A DNA stretch of 64,000 bases from Streptomyces tendae (lineage in GTDB: Bacteria > Actinomycetota > Actinomycetes > Streptomycetales > Streptomycetaceae), in the NCBI RefSeq assembly GCF_008632955.1, contig NZ_CP043959.1, forward strand, positions 5,952,001 to 6,016,000, in the 5' to 3' direction. The notes below the pieces were generated by a model. The model was not told where the DNA came from and made no database searches. It worked only from the letters and a program-made list of their open reading frames with translations. The position numbers and the translations under genes are program-made. The first letter of the stretch is position 1. Each line of letters begins with the position of its first letter. This document shows, one piece after another, positions 1 through 7,838 of the stretch.

Positions 1-523
1 GCGGGCCTACTACGTCCCGCTGCTGCACAGCTTCTACGCCTACGACCTGGTGTACATGCCGCACGGCGAGAACGTCATCCTGGTGCTGGAGGACGGGGTC
101 GTGAAGCGCGCGATCTACAAGGACATCGCCGAGGAGATCGCGGTGATGGACCCGGACGCGGTGCTGCCGCCCGAGGTCGCCCGGATCCGCGTCGAGGTCC
201 CGGACGACACCAAGCTGCTGTCGATCTTCACGGACGTCTTCGACTGCTTCTTCCGCTTCCTCGCGGCGAACCTGGCGGAGGAGGGCGTCCTGGACGAGGA
301 CGGCTTCTGGCGGACGGTCGCGGAGGTCACCCGGGAGTACCAGGCGTCGGTGCCGGCCCTCGCCGACCGCTTCGAGCGGTACGACATGTTCGCCCCGGAG
401 TTCGCCCTGTCCTGTCTGAACCGCCTCCAGCTGCGCAACAACAAGCAGATGGTGGACCTGGCGGACCCCTCGGGCGCCCTCCAGCTCATCGGCACCTTGA
501 AGAACCCCCTGGCAGCCTTCTGA
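1..523 (+). CDS. desD: Desferrioxamine siderophore synthetase DesD, C-terminal part (5' end outside window)
   Basis: The reading frame is already open at base 2 and ends at TGA 521-523, giving the last ~173 residues of an IucA/IucC-type (NIS) siderophore synthetase. The HGENVILVLEDG segment is a conserved motif of this family, and the FDCFFRFLA and LRNNKQMVDLADPSGALQL stretches are typical of the C-terminal domain. The family condenses hydroxamate monomers using ATP; DesD joins and cyclises N-hydroxy-N-succinylcadaverine units into desferrioxamine E/B. Assignment to DesD rests on similarity recalled from S. coelicolor and on the following gene order. The upstream desABC genes and any DmdR iron box lie outside the window. 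A strong hairpin follows directly. Confidence 0.9.
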   Translation, partial: RAYYVPLLHSFYAYDLVYMPHGENVILVLEDGVVKRAIYKDIAEEIAVMDPDAVLPPEVARIRVEVPDDTKLLSIFTDVFDCFFRFLAANLAEEGVLDEDGFWRTVAEVTREYQASVPALADRFERYDMFAPEFALSCLNRLQLRNNKQMVDLADPSGALQLIGTLKNPLAAF

Positions 524-534
524 CCCCACCGCAC

Positions 535-572
535 GACGAGCCCCCGGAGTACGGTCCCCCGGGGGCTTCGTC
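535..572 (+). terminator. Terminator hairpin after desD
   Basis: GACGAGCCCCCGG (535-547) pairs with CCGGGGGCTTCGTC (559-572) with one bulge, 12 bases after the desD stop. There is no U-tract, which is usual for Streptomyces terminators. Confidence 0.7.
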
Positions 573-598
573 ACACCCTCAGGTGCGGCGCCGCCTCA

Positions 599-617
599 GG
601 GGCGCGGGGAACCGCGC
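599..617 (+). repeat. Dispersed Streptomyces intergenic repeat, copy 1
   Basis: GGGGCGCGGGGAACCGCGC is shared, with one change, with bases 3799-3817. Both copies sit just downstream of a gene. From memory this motif is a very common intergenic element in Streptomyces genomes; its function is not known to me. Confidence 0.6.
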
Positions 618-713
618 CCGGCCCCCACGGACGGCCGGCCACCCGCCCTCCCCAGCCGTCCCGCCTTCCGCTCCCGCCCCTGCCAGGAAACGTTCCGGTG
701 GAACAATCCCCCC

Positions 714-1607
714 ATGGCGGAAATCATCCAGAAGGACGGCACGTGGACGTTCGACGGCGAGACCCTGCGTCTGACCCCCGGCCGCGACAAGAACACCGGC
801 CTGCTGCGCCGCACGCTGGGTGAACTGGCGCTGCCGCTGGAGGCGTTGGCCGCCGTCTCCCTGGAGCAGGGCAAGAAGTCGGGCCGGCTCAGGCTGCGGC
901 TGCGCGACGGCGCCGACCCGCTCCTGCACGCGACCGGCGGGCGCCTCACCGAGCCCCACGACCCCTACCAGCTGGTCGTCGAGTCCGACCGCTACGGCGT
1001 CGCCGAGTACTTCACGGAGGAGGTCCGCACCGCCCTGCTGCTGGAGCAGATACCGTCCGGCCCGGTGACCGCCTACCTGCTGCCCGGCCCGCCGCTGCCC
1101 CTGTCCGTCTCCGCCGGGGACGGCACGGTCAGCTTCGACGGGGAGCGCGTACGGCTGGAGTGGAACTGGAAGACCGAGGACGCCAAGTCCGCCGCGGGCC
1201 CCCGCACCCTCGCGGTGGCGGACCTGGAGGGCGTGGAGTGGCAGCCGGCGGCCGGCCTGGAGAACGGCCATCTCCGCTTCCTCGTGCGCCATGCCCCCAC
1301 CAAGGTCCCGGCCAAGTACGACCCGAACGCCGTGGAGTTGTGGGGCTTCAAGAAGGACCCCCTGATGGCTCTGGTGGCCGCCGCCGTCCAGGCCCGACTG
1401 CCGCACCCCTCCACCCCCGCCTCCGCCCCGGCACTGGACGGCCCGCGCGCCCCCAAGACCGACCGGCCCGCACCGGCCGTCCGCCCCGAGGACGACCACG
1501 ACGCGCTGCTGCGCCGGCTGCGGGAGCTGGGCGAGCTGCACCGCTCCGGTGTGCTAACGGACGACGAGTTCGCGCTCGCCAAGCAGGCCGTCCTGAAGCG
1601 CATGTAG
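714..1607 (+). CDS. DUF4429 protein with C-terminal SHOCT motif
   Basis: 297 residues. Two related beta-rich segments (roughly residues 5-110 and 120-225, each beginning with a W-x-FDGExxRL-like motif such as DGTWTFDGETLRL and DGTVSFDGERVRLEW) match the duplicated DUF4429 fold, which resembles PH-like modules. A proline- and alanine-rich linker follows. The final ~35 residues (LLRRLRELGELHRSGVLTD and the following EFALAKQAVL) form a SHOCT helix pair, an oligomerisation-type motif. No signal peptide or membrane segment is visible, so it is probably cytoplasmic. The start ATG follows the previous gene by 190 bases. Function is unknown. In S. coelicolor I recall a beta-N-acetylhexosaminidase gene between desD and this gene; none is present here. 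Confidence 0.85.
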   Translation: MAEIIQKDGTWTFDGETLRLTPGRDKNTGLLRRTLGELALPLEALAAVSLEQGKKSGRLRLRLRDGADPLLHATGGRLTEPHDPYQLVVESDRYGVAEYFTEEVRTALLLEQIPSGPVTAYLLPGPPLPLSVSAGDGTVSFDGERVRLEWNWKTEDAKSAAGPRTLAVADLEGVEWQPAAGLENGHLRFLVRHAPTKVPAKYDPNAVELWGFKKDPLMALVAAAVQARLPHPSTPASAPALDGPRAPKTDRPAPAVRPEDDHDALLRRLRELGELHRSGVLTDDEFALAKQAVLKRM

Positions 1608-1682
1608 CGGCCATCCGCCTGAGCCTGCCCGAAATCGGGCACGTTTCTTGCGAAACCGCCGCCGGTACCCCAGGATCATCGA

Positions 1683-1940
1683 GTGCACGACGAACTTGTC
1701 GATCATCTGACGCGGTCCACGCCCCTCAGCCGGGGTGAGGCGCTGCGTGTGATCCAGGACGTGCTCGCCTACTTCGACGAGACGACCGAGGAGTACGTCC
1801 GTCGCCGCCACCGCGAGCTCCAGGCCCAGGGCCTGGTGAACGCGACGATCTTCCAACGGATCGAGGCGGATCTGAGATACCGCGCGGTGGCGCCGCCCGA
1901 GCTCTCGCTCCGGCAGCTGCGCCGCATCGTCTACGGCTAG
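1683..1940 (+). CDS. Small conserved hypothetical protein
   Basis: 85 residues, starting at GTG 1683. The protein is mostly helical and charged (LVDHLTRSTPLSRGEALRVI, EEYVRRRHRELQAQG) with no Cys, membrane segment or catalytic motif. It ends only 12 bases before glmS, suggesting co-transcription. An equivalent small gene sits before the glmS paralogue in S. coelicolor, as I recall. I do not recognise a domain, so no function is proposed. Confidence 0.8.
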   Translation: MHDELVDHLTRSTPLSRGEALRVIQDVLAYFDETTEEYVRRRHRELQAQGLVNATIFQRIEADLRYRAVAPPELSLRQLRRIVYG

Positions 1941-1952
1941 GAACATACCTGT

Positions 1953-3770
1953 ATGTGCGGAATCGTCGGTTACATCGGCAGGCGTGAGGTCGCCCCCCTG
2001 CTGCTCGAGGGGCTGCAGCGTCTGGAGTACCGCGGCTACGACTCGGCGGGCATCGCCGTCACCGCCCCGAAGACCGGGACGCTGAAGACGGTCAAGGCCA
2101 AGGGCCGGGTGCGTGACCTGGAGGCCAAGGTCCCGGCGCGCTTCAAGGGCACCACCGGTATCGCCCACACCCGCTGGGCCACCCACGGCGCCCCCTCCGA
2201 CGTGAACGCCCACCCCCACCTGGACGCCGAGGGCAAGGTCGCCGTCGTCCACAACGGCATCATCGACAACGCCGGCGACCTGCGCCGCAAGCTGGAGGCG
2301 GACGGCGTCGAGTTCCTCTCCGAGACCGACACCGAGGTCCTCGTCCACCTCATCGCCCGTTCGACGGCGGACAAGCTCGAGGACAAGGTCCGCGAGACCG
2401 TCCGCCTCATCGAGGGCACCTACGGCATCGCCGTGCTGCACGCCGACTTCCCCGACCGCATCGTCGTCGCCCGCAACGGCTCCCCGGTCGTCCTCGGCAT
2501 CGGCGAGAAGGAGATGTTCGTCGCCTCGGACATCGCCGCGCTGGTCGCCCACACCCGCCAGATAGTCACCCTCGACGACGGCGAGATGGCCACCCTCACG
2601 GCCGACGACTTCCGCACCTACACCACGGAGGGCACGCGCACCACCGCCGAGCCCACCACCGTGGAGTGGGAGGCCGCCTCCTACGACATGGGCGGCCACG
2701 ACACCTACATGCACAAGGAGATCCACGAGCAGGCCGAGGCCGTGGACCGCGTGCTGCGCGGCCGGATCGACGACCGCTTCTCCACCGTGCACCTGGGCGG
2801 CCTCAACCTTGACGCCCGCGAGGCCCGCCGCATCCGCCGCGTGAAGATCCTCGGCTGCGGCACCTCGTACCACGCCGGCATGATCGGCGCGCAGATGATC
2901 GAGGAGCTCGCCCGCATCCCCGCCGACGCCGAGCCGGCCTCCGAGTTCCGCTACCGCAACGCCGTCGTCGACCCCGACACGCTGTACGTCGCGGTCTCCC
3001 AGTCCGGCGAGACGTACGACGTGCTGGCCGCCGTCCAGGAGCTGAAGCGCAAGGGCGCCCGGGTCCTCGGCGTGGTCAACGTGGTCGGCTCCGCGATCGC
3101 CCGTGAGGCGGACGGCGGCGTCTACGTGCACGCCGGCCCCGAGGTCTGCGTCGTCTCCACCAAGTGCTTCACCAACACCACGGTCGCCTTCGCGCTGCTC
3201 GCCCTGCACCTGGGGCGTACCCGCGACCTCTCCGTGCGCGACGGCAAGCGGATCATCGAGGGCCTGCGCCGCCTCCCCGCCCAGATCGCCGAGATGCTGG
3301 AGCAGGAGGAGCAGATCAAGAAGCTGGCCCTGGAGTACGCCGAGGCCCGCTCGATGCTCTTCATCGGCCGCGTCCGGGGCTACCCGGTGGCCCGTGAGGC
3401 CTCCCTGAAGCTCAAGGAGGTCTCCTACATCCACGCCGAGGCCTACCCGGCCTCCGAGCTGAAGCACGGCCCGCTGGCCCTGATCGAGCCGGCCCTGCCG
3501 ACCGTGGCGATCGTCCCGGACGACGACCTGCTGGAGAAGAACCGCGCGGCGATGGAGGAGATCAAGGCCCGCAGCGGCCGGATCGTCGCGGTCGCGCACC
3601 AGGAGCAGGAGAAGGCGGACCACACGATCCTGGTCCCCAAGAACGAGGACGAGCTGGACCCGATCCTCATGGGCATCCCGCTCCAGCTCCTCGCCTACCA
3701 CACGGCCCTGGCCCTCGGCCGGGACATCGACAAGCCCCGCAACCTCGCCAAGTCGGTCACGGTCGAGTAA
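1953..3770 (+). CDS. glmS: Glutamine-fructose-6-phosphate aminotransferase (isomerizing)
   Basis: 605 residues, full family length. It makes glucosamine-6-phosphate from fructose-6-phosphate and glutamine, the entry step to UDP-GlcNAc for the cell wall. The N-terminal class II glutaminase domain starts MCGIVGYIG, giving Cys2 as nucleophile after Met removal, and carries HTRWATHG and the HNGIIDN loop. Two SIS sugar-isomerase domains follow (about 285-430 and 455-600), with the CGTSYHAG and SQSGETYD phosphate-binding loops. The C-terminus KSVTVE is the expected family ending. Streptomyces carry more than one glmS; by position this is the copy called glmS2 in S. coelicolor. The start ATG is supported by the obligatory Met-Cys. 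Confidence 0.95.
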   Translation: MCGIVGYIGRREVAPLLLEGLQRLEYRGYDSAGIAVTAPKTGTLKTVKAKGRVRDLEAKVPARFKGTTGIAHTRWATHGAPSDVNAHPHLDAEGKVAVVHNGIIDNAGDLRRKLEADGVEFLSETDTEVLVHLIARSTADKLEDKVRETVRLIEGTYGIAVLHADFPDRIVVARNGSPVVLGIGEKEMFVASDIAALVAHTRQIVTLDDGEMATLTADDFRTYTTEGTRTTAEPTTVEWEAASYDMGGHDTYMHKEIHEQAEAVDRVLRGRIDDRFSTVHLGGLNLDAREARRIRRVKILGCGTSYHAGMIGAQMIEELARIPADAEPASEFRYRNAVVDPDTLYVAVSQSGETYDVLAAVQELKRKGARVLGVVNVVGSAIAREADGGVYVHAGPEVCVVSTKCFTNTTVAFALLALHLGRTRDLSVRDGKRIIEGLRRLPAQIAEMLEQEEQIKKLALEYAEARSMLFIGRVRGYPVAREASLKLKEVSYIHAEAYPASELKHGPLALIEPALPTVAIVPDDDLLEKNRAAMEEIKARSGRIVAVAHQEQEKADHTILVPKNEDELDPILMGIPLQLLAYHTALALGRDIDKPRNLAKSVTVE

Positions 3771-3798
3771 TCACCCCCTGAGGGGCGGCGCCCCGTAA

Positions 3799-3819
3799 GG
3801 GGCGCGGGGAACTGCGCGA
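3799..3819 (+). repeat. Dispersed Streptomyces intergenic repeat, copy 2
   Basis: Positions 3799-3819 (key GGGGCGCGGGGAAC then TGCGCGA) repeat the element at 599-617, here 28 bases after the glmS stop and followed by a C-rich tail. It lies just upstream of the 3858 hairpin. Confidence 0.6.
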
Positions 3820-3857
3820 CAAGCCCCCACCCACCCGCACAGGCCATGCAACAGGAA

Positions 3858-3894
3858 CGGGCCCCCACGTGTTGCCACAACACATGGGGGCCCG
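3858..3894. terminator. Bidirectional terminator between glmS and usp
   Basis: A 17-bp stem with a single mismatch closes a CCA loop: CGGGCCCCCACGTGTTG (3858-3874) against CAACACATGGGGGCCCG (3878-3894). It separates the convergent glmS and universal-stress genes and can serve both. Confidence 0.8.
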
Positions 3895-3910
3895 CCCACA
3901 TCACCTCACG

Positions 3911-4438
3911 TCATGGAATGACGACAACAGGCCGCTGCGCCCGCTTCGCCAACCTCCCCGCCACCGAGCCGAAAAGCCGCCCCACGAGCCCGTGGGTGGA
4001 ACCCACGACAATCGCATCGGCCTCGTACTCCCGCCCCACCTCTTCGAGTTCGTGGCAGATGTCCCCGCCCCGCTCGACGAGGATCCACGGCACCTCGGCC
4101 AGATAATCCGCACAGGCGAGCTCGAGCCCCAGCACCTCCGTACGGTGGTCCGGGACGTCCACGAAGACCGGCGGCTCGCACCCCGCCCACACCGTGGTGG
4201 GCAGCCGGTTCGCCACATGGACGATGATCAGTCCGGACCCGGAGCGGCGCGCCATGCCGATGGCGTACGCGAGGGCCCGCTCACTGGACGTGGAGCCGTC
4301 GAAGCCGACCACCACCCCGTGCCGGAAGGCGGGATCGCGCGCATGGCGTGATTCCTCCGCCGCCAGGGGTTCGGCCGCCGTCGGATCGGCGACCGGCCGC
4401 TTGCGGTCCGCGGGTTCGAAGAATTCGTGACCGGCCAT
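3911..4438 (-). CDS. Universal stress protein (UspA family)
   Basis: 175 residues. The USP domain begins near residue 42 (VVVGFDGSTSSERALAYAIG) and ends with the nucleotide-binding pattern IVVGSTHGLVGRLFGSVAGR plus the terminal RPVVVIP strand. The G-2x-G-9x-G(S/T)-like loop suggests an ATP-binding Usp. The first ~40 residues form a charged, Pro/Ala/Glu-rich extension not needed by the domain. The gene is monocistronic, convergent with glmS and divergent from the small membrane-protein gene at 4769. The ATG at 4438 was chosen because upstream in-frame sequence has no family similarity. Regulation is not evident from sequence. Confidence 0.85.
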   Translation of the reverse strand: MAGHEFFEPADRKRPVADPTAAEPLAAEESRHARDPAFRHGVVVGFDGSTSSERALAYAIGMARRSGSGLIIVHVANRLPTTVWAGCEPPVFVDVPDHRTEVLGLELACADYLAEVPWILVERGGDICHELEEVGREYEADAIVVGSTHGLVGRLFGSVAGRLAKRAQRPVVVIP

Positions 4439-4768
4439 GGCTGTCTCGGGGTTGTGATCCTTTGTGGGGACGACAGTGTGCGGCGGAGCTGTCCGGGAAG
4501 TATCTTCCCAACCCATACCCCCAAGGGTACGGCGGCACGCCTCCCAGGCCCAGATCCCGCGCGAGCCGGAAGGCGGGTTCCCCGGAGCATGCACGAGGGT
4601 CGCCCGCGACGCAACGGTTGCTGGCCTGTACAGGCGGTTTGCGCGGTATTCGCTCGACGGCCAGAGTGGGTCCCCGCAGAACGCAAGAGCCGTCCGGCCC
4701 CGAAAGCGGTGACCGACGGCCCGCCCCGCCGTTGGACTCCCGTGAACCACGCCCCAGGGGAGCACCCC
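4439..4768. other. Divergent intergenic region, no gene seen
   Basis: 330 bases between the divergent usp and 4769 genes. It is slightly less GC-rich than the surroundings and includes the short inverted pair GGGAAGTATCTTCCC (4495-4509), a possible operator. No convincing coding frame or RNA gene was found. Confidence 0.5.
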
Positions 4769-5176
4769 ATGCCCGGCCCCGCCCCCACCGACCGGAGCCC
4801 GAAGACCGTCCCCGGCCTCAGCCCGAACCCGTCCCCGGCCGGCATCCGGACCGCACCGCCGGCCGCCCCCGGCCCGCACCCCACGACGCCCCCGCGGGAC
4901 CCCGCGGACGACCTGCTCCGCTGGGCGGTCTTCAGCTGTCTGCTGGTCCCCGTGGTCCTGCTGTGGTGCGGCTCCTCGCTCGCCGGGGCGGCCGGAGTGG
5001 CGTGCGGCCTGGCGGCCGTCACGGCCGCCTGCCGGCTGCTGCTGCGCCGCTCCCAACGGGCGGCCTCGGAAACGCCGTCGGTCCCGTCACGCAACCGGTA
5101 CGGACGGCGCCGGGCAGCGGGCACGAGGGCGCGGGCGTACGCCCCGCGTGACGGCGGACAGACACCGGCCGGTTGA
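4769..5176 (+). CDS. Small hypothetical membrane protein upstream of adpA
   Basis: 135 residues from ATG 4769, preceded by AGGGGAG six bases upstream. The first ~50 residues are Pro/Ala/Thr-rich and disordered. They are followed by two closely spaced hydrophobic segments (about 53-70, LLRWAVFSCLLVPVVLLWCG, and 72-90) and a basic tail rich in Arg. This organisation suggests a small inner-membrane protein with cytoplasmic ends. No enzymatic motif is visible. A comparable small membrane protein precedes adpA in S. coelicolor, as I recall; its role is unknown. Confidence 0.7.
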   Translation: MPGPAPTDRSPKTVPGLSPNPSPAGIRTAPPAAPGPHPTTPPRDPADDLLRWAVFSCLLVPVVLLWCGSSLAGAAGVACGLAAVTAACRLLLRRSQRAASETPSVPSRNRYGRRRAAGTRARAYAPRDGGQTPAG

Positions 5177-5554
5177 CCGGTTTCCGCACCCACGCCCGTC
5201 TCTTTTCAGCCAACTTCCGGTCCTGGCGCATCCCCTGCCGTGACCACCCCCCAACCCACGTTCCACCTGCACGAAGAGGGACTCACGAGCCCCGCGCACC
5301 CTATGCGGTTTGGCCACCGCGACAAGGCGCACTTCCCTGCGCGGCGCGCGAGTGCAACGCTTCGTGATCGAATGCTTTACGCCAAGTTGCCAAGTCGACA
5401 ATGCACCGAGTGCCGAACTGGCCAGCGGTGCACGACGGGACACAGTAGATTCGATCTTGACTGTCTTACGGCGGGGGACTCGTGCAGGACCGAGGGGAAA
5501 CGTGCAGGAGCGACACAACCGAGGAGCCGCGACCACCGAGGGGGGCTTAGCAGG
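5177..5554 (+). promoter_or_regulatory. Long adpA promoter region
   Basis: 378 bases without a gene precede the adpA start. The AdpA consensus TGGCSNGWWY is matched exactly on the minus strand at 5415-5424 (TGGCCAGTTC). AdpA autoregulation from several sites is known in Streptomyces, and gamma-butyrolactone receptors (ArpA in S. griseus) act in this region; I could not place a receptor operator or -10/-35 with confidence. Confidence 0.6.
5415..5424 (-). promoter_or_regulatory. AdpA-binding site (perfect consensus)
   Basis: Read on the minus strand the ten bases are TGGCCAGTTC, satisfying TGGC-S-N-G-W-W-Y at every position. It lies 131 bases before the adpA ATG, consistent with autoregulation. 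Confidence 0.6.
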
Positions 5555-6787
5555 ATGAGCCACGACTCCACTGCCGCGCCGGAAACCGCTGCCAGGAAAC
5601 TCTCCGGGCGCCGCCGCAAGGAGATCGTCGCGGTGCTGCTGTTCAGCGGCGGCCCCATCTTCGAGAGTTCCATACCGCTGTCGGTGTTCGGGGTTGACCG
5701 CCAGGACGCCGGCGTGCCGCGCTACCGCCTGCTGGTGTGCGGCGGCGAGGACGGCCCGCTACGGACCACAGGGGGCCTGGAACTCACCGCGCCACACGGC
5801 CTGGAGGCGATATCCCGGGCGGGCACCGTCGTGGTGCCGGCCTGGCGATCGATCACCTCCCCGCCACCGGAGGAGGCACTGGACGCACTGCGCCGTGCCC
5901 ACGAGGAGGGCGCCCGCATCGTCGGGCTGTGCACCGGCGCCTTCGTCCTCGCGGCGGCTGGCCTGCTGGACGGCCGTCCCGCGACCACCCACTGGATGTA
6001 CGCGCCGACGCTGGCCAAGCGCTATCCGTCGGTGCACGTCGATCCACGCGAGCTGTTCGTGGACGACGGGGACGTGCTGACGTCGGCGGGCACGGCGGCC
6101 GGCATCGACCTGTGTCTGCACATCGTGCGCACGGACCACGGCAACGAGGCGGCCGGCGCGCTCGCCCGGCGCCTGGTGGTCCCGCCGCGCCGCAGCGGCG
6201 GCCAAGAGCGCTACCTCGACAGGTCTTTACCGGAGGAGATCGGCGCCGACCCGCTCGCCGAGGTCGTCGCCTGGGCGCTGGAGCACCTCCACGAGCAGTT
6301 CGACGTGGAGACGCTCGCCGCCCGCGCGTACATGAGCCGCCGCACCTTCGACCGCCGGTTCCGCTCGCTGACCGGCAGCGCCCCGCTGCAGTGGCTGATC
6401 ACGCAGCGGGTGCTCCAGGCGCAGCGCCTGCTGGAGACGTCGGACTACTCGGTGGACGAGGTGGCCGGCCGCTGCGGCTTCCGCTCGCCGGTCGCGCTGC
6501 GCGGACACTTCCGGCGCCAGCTCGGTTCGTCCCCGGCCGCCTACCGGGCCGCGTACCGCGCACGGCGCCCGCAGGCGGACCGCGGCCAGGACCCCGACAA
6601 CACGCCCGGCTCCCCGGGGCCCGTCCCGTCCGGCCAGCCGGCCCACACGGGACATCCGGTGCCGTCGTCGCCGCACCCGGACAGCCCGGTCCCGCACCAG
6701 TCCCGCCGTACGGCGGCGGCCGGTTCCCTGGGCCCGTCCCTGACCGCCGCGGCCCCGGGCGTACCGGGGCAGCGCAGCGCGCCGTGA
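5555..6787 (+). CDS. adpA: AraC-family master developmental regulator AdpA (BldH)
   Basis: 410 residues. The N-terminal DJ-1/PfpI-like dimerisation domain (about 25-205) contains IVGLCTGAFVLAAAG with the nucleophile-elbow-like Cys. The C-terminal AraC/XylS double helix-turn-helix (about 235-330) includes LAARAYMSRRTFDRRFRSL and VDEVAGRCGFRSPVALRGHF. A long Pro/Gly-rich tail follows. AdpA controls aerial growth and antibiotic genes across Streptomyces. Codon 225 is TTA (6227-6229), located between the two domains as in other AdpA proteins, so translation needs the bldA tRNA. The start at 5555 (MSHDSTAAPE) is the conserved one; the frame is open further upstream without family similarity. A hairpin terminator follows at 6799. 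Confidence 0.95.
   Translation: MSHDSTAAPETAARKLSGRRRKEIVAVLLFSGGPIFESSIPLSVFGVDRQDAGVPRYRLLVCGGEDGPLRTTGGLELTAPHGLEAISRAGTVVVPAWRSITSPPPEEALDALRRAHEEGARIVGLCTGAFVLAAAGLLDGRPATTHWMYAPTLAKRYPSVHVDPRELFVDDGDVLTSAGTAAGIDLCLHIVRTDHGNEAAGALARRLVVPPRRSGGQERYLDRSLPEEIGADPLAEVVAWALEHLHEQFDVETLAARAYMSRRTFDRRFRSLTGSAPLQWLITQRVLQAQRLLETSDYSVDEVAGRCGFRSPVALRGHFRRQLGSSPAAYRAAYRARRPQADRGQDPDNTPGSPGPVPSGQPAHTGHPVPSSPHPDSPVPHQSRRTAAAGSLGPSLTAAAPGVPGQRSAP
6227..6229 (+). promoter_or_regulatory. TTA leucine codon in adpA (bldA-dependent translation)
   Basis: The in-frame codon in DRS-L-PEE is TTA, codon 225 of adpA. The only tRNA reading UUA in Streptomyces is the bldA product, so this codon couples AdpA synthesis to bldA. 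I found no other in-frame TTA in the window by eye. Confidence 0.9.
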
Positions 6788-6798
6788 GGTGACCGCCG

Positions 6799-6831
6799 TG
6801 AGGGCCGGAGGCCGTGTGCCTCCGGCCCTCA
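6799..6831 (+). terminator. Terminator hairpin after adpA
   Basis: A perfect 14-bp stem, TGAGGGCCGGAGGC (6799-6812) with GCCTCCGGCCCTCA (6818-6831), closes a five-base loop 11 bases after the adpA stop. Confidence 0.85.
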
Positions 6832-6910
6832 TCGCTGTGCGCGGACATCCGGGGAATCCCCGCCTCACCACCCGGTCCGGCACCACGCCGCGCCCCGTAT
6901 GGTTAGACAC

Positions 6911-7513
6911 ATGAACGATCGCATGGTGTGGATCGACTGCGAGATGACCGGCCTCTCGCTGTCGGACGACGCGCTCATCGAGGTGGCCGCCCTCGTGACC
7001 GACTCCGAGCTGAACGTGCTCGGCGAGGGCGTCGACATCGTCATCCGCCCGCCGGAGCGGGCCCTGGAGACGATGCCGGAGGTGGTGCGCGCGATGCACA
7101 CCGCGTCGGGGCTGCTCGAGGAGCTGCCGGACGGCACGACGCTGGAGGACGCCGAGCAGCGCGTCCTCGCCTACATCAAGGAGCACGTCAAGGAGCCCGG
7201 CAAGGCGCCCCTGTGCGGGAACTCCGTCGGTACCGACCGCGGTTTCCTGCTGCGTGACATGCCGACCCTGGAGGACTACCTCCACTACCGGATCGTCGAC
7301 GTGTCCAGCATCAAGGAACTGGCCCGCCGCTGGTACCCGAGGGCGTACTTCAACAGTCCCGAGAAGAACGGCAACCACCGCGCGCTCGCCGACATCCGCG
7401 AGTCCATCGCGGAGCTGCGGTACTACCGCGAGGCCGTCTTCGTGCCCCAGCCGGGACCCGACTCCGACACCGCGAAAAAGATCGCCGCGAAGCACGTCCT
7501 GCCTGCTCAGTAG
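6911..7513 (+). CDS. ornA: Oligoribonuclease (3'-5' exoribonuclease, DEDDh)
   Basis: 200 residues. It degrades 2-5 nt RNAs and, in actinomycetes, pGpG left from c-di-GMP breakdown. DEDDh motifs are present: WIDCEMTGL (D, E) near the N-terminus, the GNSVGTDRGFL region supplying the middle acidic residue, and KNGNHRALADIRESI carrying the catalytic His and Asp. The start at 6911 gives MNDRMVWIDCEMTG, matching the family. No Shine-Dalgarno is seen, and a -10-like TATGGT (6898-6903) lies just before, so a leaderless mRNA is possible (inference). ornA directly follows adpA in Streptomyces and is needed for normal growth and development. Confidence 0.95.
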   Translation: MNDRMVWIDCEMTGLSLSDDALIEVAALVTDSELNVLGEGVDIVIRPPERALETMPEVVRAMHTASGLLEELPDGTTLEDAEQRVLAYIKEHVKEPGKAPLCGNSVGTDRGFLLRDMPTLEDYLHYRIVDVSSIKELARRWYPRAYFNSPEKNGNHRALADIRESIAELRYYREAVFVPQPGPDSDTAKKIAAKHVLPAQ

Positions 7514-7632
7514 GTGTACGGAGGGGGTTCAGGGGGGCCGCGCGGAAAGGTGGGCGCGAGCACCCCTTCGGACCCTGTACACTTTTTCTCGGCCGGTCAG
7601 GGAAGTCACTGACCTCCACGGAACCGGTCCAT

Positions 7633-7706
7633 GGTGGGTGTAGCTCAGATGGTAGAGCACCTGGTTGTGGTCCAGGATGTCGCGGGTTCAAGTCCCGTCA
7701 CTCACC
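7633..7706 (+). tRNA. tRNA-His (GTG)
   Basis: A cloverleaf with acceptor GTGGGTG/CACTCAC, D-arm GCTC...GAGC, anticodon arm CCTGG-TTGTGGT-CCAGG (anticodon GTG) and T-loop TTCAAGT. G at 7633 provides the His-specific G-1 opposite discriminator C 7706. CCA is not encoded. Confidence 0.97.
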
Positions 7707-7714
7707 CTCACCAC

Positions 7715-7750
7715 GACAGCCGGTGACCTCGCAAGAGGTCACCGGCTGTC
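7715..7750 (+). terminator. Terminator after tRNA-His, convergent with cebR
   Basis: A perfect 16-bp stem (7715-7730 with 7735-7750; GACAGCCGGTGACCTC arm) closes a GCAA tetraloop. It lies between tRNA-His and the end of cebR. Confidence 0.9.
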
Positions 7751-7838
7751 GGCGTTTCCGGACGTCTCCGGGGCGTCCCCGTACGCTCCGGACGGAAGAG
7801 GGGCGGACGGCGGGCAGCCGCCCCGCCCCCTGCGCCGC

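Noticed and set aside
1554..3701. A 715-codon minus-strand frame opposite glmS
   Set aside because: glmS is unambiguous on the plus strand; the antisense peptide is Val/Gly/Leu/Arg repetitive shadow sequence.
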